The position numbers and the translations under genes are program-made. This document shows positions 14,962-15,413 of a stretch of DNA of 15,413 nt, piece after piece; the stretch's first letter is position 1, and each line of letters opens with the position of its first letter. Source of the DNA: an uncultured Clostridia bacterium (GTDB lineage Bacteria; Bacillota; Clostridia; UBA1381); assembly GCA_944391255.1 (NCBI GenBank), contig CALXSW010000009.1:1-15413 (forward strand). Reading direction: 5' to 3'. The notes beneath the pieces were generated by a model, which saw only the letters and a program-made list of their open reading frames with translations, did no database searches and was not told the origin of the DNA.

Positions 14962-15342
14962 TCACATTGTATAGTATGAACCTGTGTCCTTGCGTCTTTC
15001 AAATAGTATAGCCTTCGCTATAGCCCTGAACTCAACGTCATGCTGCATCGCCTGTTCAAACGCAACCGCCACATTATCATCGACCGAGTATATCAGCTCC
15101 GCATTCTGCACTATCTTCCATCTGTCATACTCGTCAAATTCGCGTATGTCAACAAGTTCTGTTTTTATTCCGGTCATCTCATATATTTCATTTTCTGTAT
15201 CTCTCAATATGTTTACATCCATATTTCCGTCACAGAACACTATAAACTCTATTATCTCCTCTTCAAACATATATATCACCGGAGTAAGAACACGCTCTGT
15301 TATTTTTTCTACCATATATGCGAGAATATTTTCCTCTATCAT
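14962..15342 (-). CDS. Small uncharacterised protein between uvrB and uvrA, nucleotidyltransferase-like C-terminal half
   Basis: I do not recognise this 126-residue protein with certainty. It appears soluble and acidic, with no signal peptide or membrane span. Residues 15-100 have the feel of a minimal nucleotidyltransferase fold: strands FIVFCDG and TELVDIREFDEYDRWKIV, then AELIYSVDD, resemble the closing part of MNT-type domains (VDLxxL...IxxxGxLIYxxD). The catalytic GS-x-x-R/G-D-x-D motif is missing, so if the fold is right it is probably non-catalytic. The ATG overlaps the uvrB stop (ATGA), with AAGGAG five bases upstream. The stop lies 13 bases before uvrA, so it is made in step with both excinuclease subunits. 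A repair-accessory role is inference from position only. Confidence 0.8.
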   Translation of the reverse strand: MIEENILAYMVEKITERVLTPVIYMFEEEIIEFIVFCDGNMDVNILRDTENEIYEMTGIKTELVDIREFDEYDRWKIVQNAELIYSVDDNVAVAFEQAMQHDVEFRAIAKAILFERRKDTGSYYTM

Positions 15343-15413
15343 AGCAGCTCCTTCTCCATTCTGCGTATAGCGTCTCTGTACTCTGCCGCCTTTTCAAATT
15401 CAAGCTTTTCTGC
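15339..15413 (-). CDS. uvrB: UvrB, C-terminal end (partial, cut by the window edge)
   Basis: The last 24 codons read on the minus strand from 15413 encode AEKLEFEKAAEYRDAIRRME followed by KELL and TGA. This is the classic UVR motif at the C-terminus of UvrB, the helicase-like subunit that verifies damage and recruits UvrC through this very motif. Being directly before uvrA and ending like a normal UvrB, it is almost surely the uvrB gene and not another UVR-motif protein such as McsA or a Clp ATPase. The remainder, and its promoter, lie outside the window. The stop overlaps the next ATG. Confidence 0.85.
   Translation of the reverse strand, partial: AEKLEFEKAAEYRDAIRRMEKELL

Noticed and set aside
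14949..15002. Earlier ATG for uvrA at 15002
   Set aside because: It would overlap the upstream gene by about 40 bases and add a non-family leader; the ATG at 14948 has its own ribosome site.

Overview
The window is ordinary chromosomal DNA from a low-to-moderate GC Gram-positive anaerobe, most likely class Clostridia (Bacillota). The evidence is an HPr with both His15 and Ser46, a Gram-positive-type LexA/SOS box (CGAAC-N4-GTTCG) at recA, an LTA-synthase-type polymerase, a clostridial-style AroH-CMK fusion and a HutP-family protein. ATA is a common isoleucine codon throughout. Every convincing gene is on the minus strand, so transcription runs from the right edge to the left. I see no rRNA, tRNA, CRISPR array, prophage or transposase gene.

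Layout in transcription order (right to left). (1) 15413-12129: the tail of uvrB, a small nucleotidyltransferase-like gene coupled to it by an ATGA overlap, then uvrA. (2) 12128-11858: an intergenic region of about 270 bp with an 88-bp palindromic MITE-like element, a long bidirectional terminator hairpin and a pair of candidate divergent promoters sharing one palindromic -35. (3) 11857-8906: larB (nickel-pincer cofactor synthesis), then a membrane LTA-synthase-family gene with its own promoter. (4) 8871-7686: recA with a perfect consensus promoter and an SOS box. (5) 7666-7222: ptsH (HPr) with its own promoter and a strong terminator. (6) 7155-116: a tight co-directional cluster, uvrC - pgeF - oligopeptide-type lipoprotein - BaiN/HI0933-like flavoprotein - HutP-family protein - AroH/cytidylate kinase fusion. 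Several of its junctions overlap or are spaced by only 1-37 bases.

Functionally, the window unites nucleotide excision repair (UvrB end, UvrA, UvrC) and recombination/SOS control (RecA), with carbon-regulation (HPr), cell-surface polymer synthesis, purine nucleoside cleanup (PgeF), cofactor synthesis (LarB) and CMP phosphorylation (Cmk). The start codons of four genes (uvrC GTG, HutP-family TTG, pgeF, LTA-synthase-like) and of uvrA were reassigned from Shine-Dalgarno position and family N-termini.

The most interesting points are: the AroH domain fused to Cmk, in which the usual catalytic glutamate is alanine; a HutP-like RNA-binding-type regulator placed directly before it with no histidine-utilisation genes; an uncharacterised small protein embedded between uvrB and uvrA; the 88-bp MITE-like palindrome with flanking CTCT repeats; and a 13-bp inverted repeat whose loop holds the ptsH -35 box.
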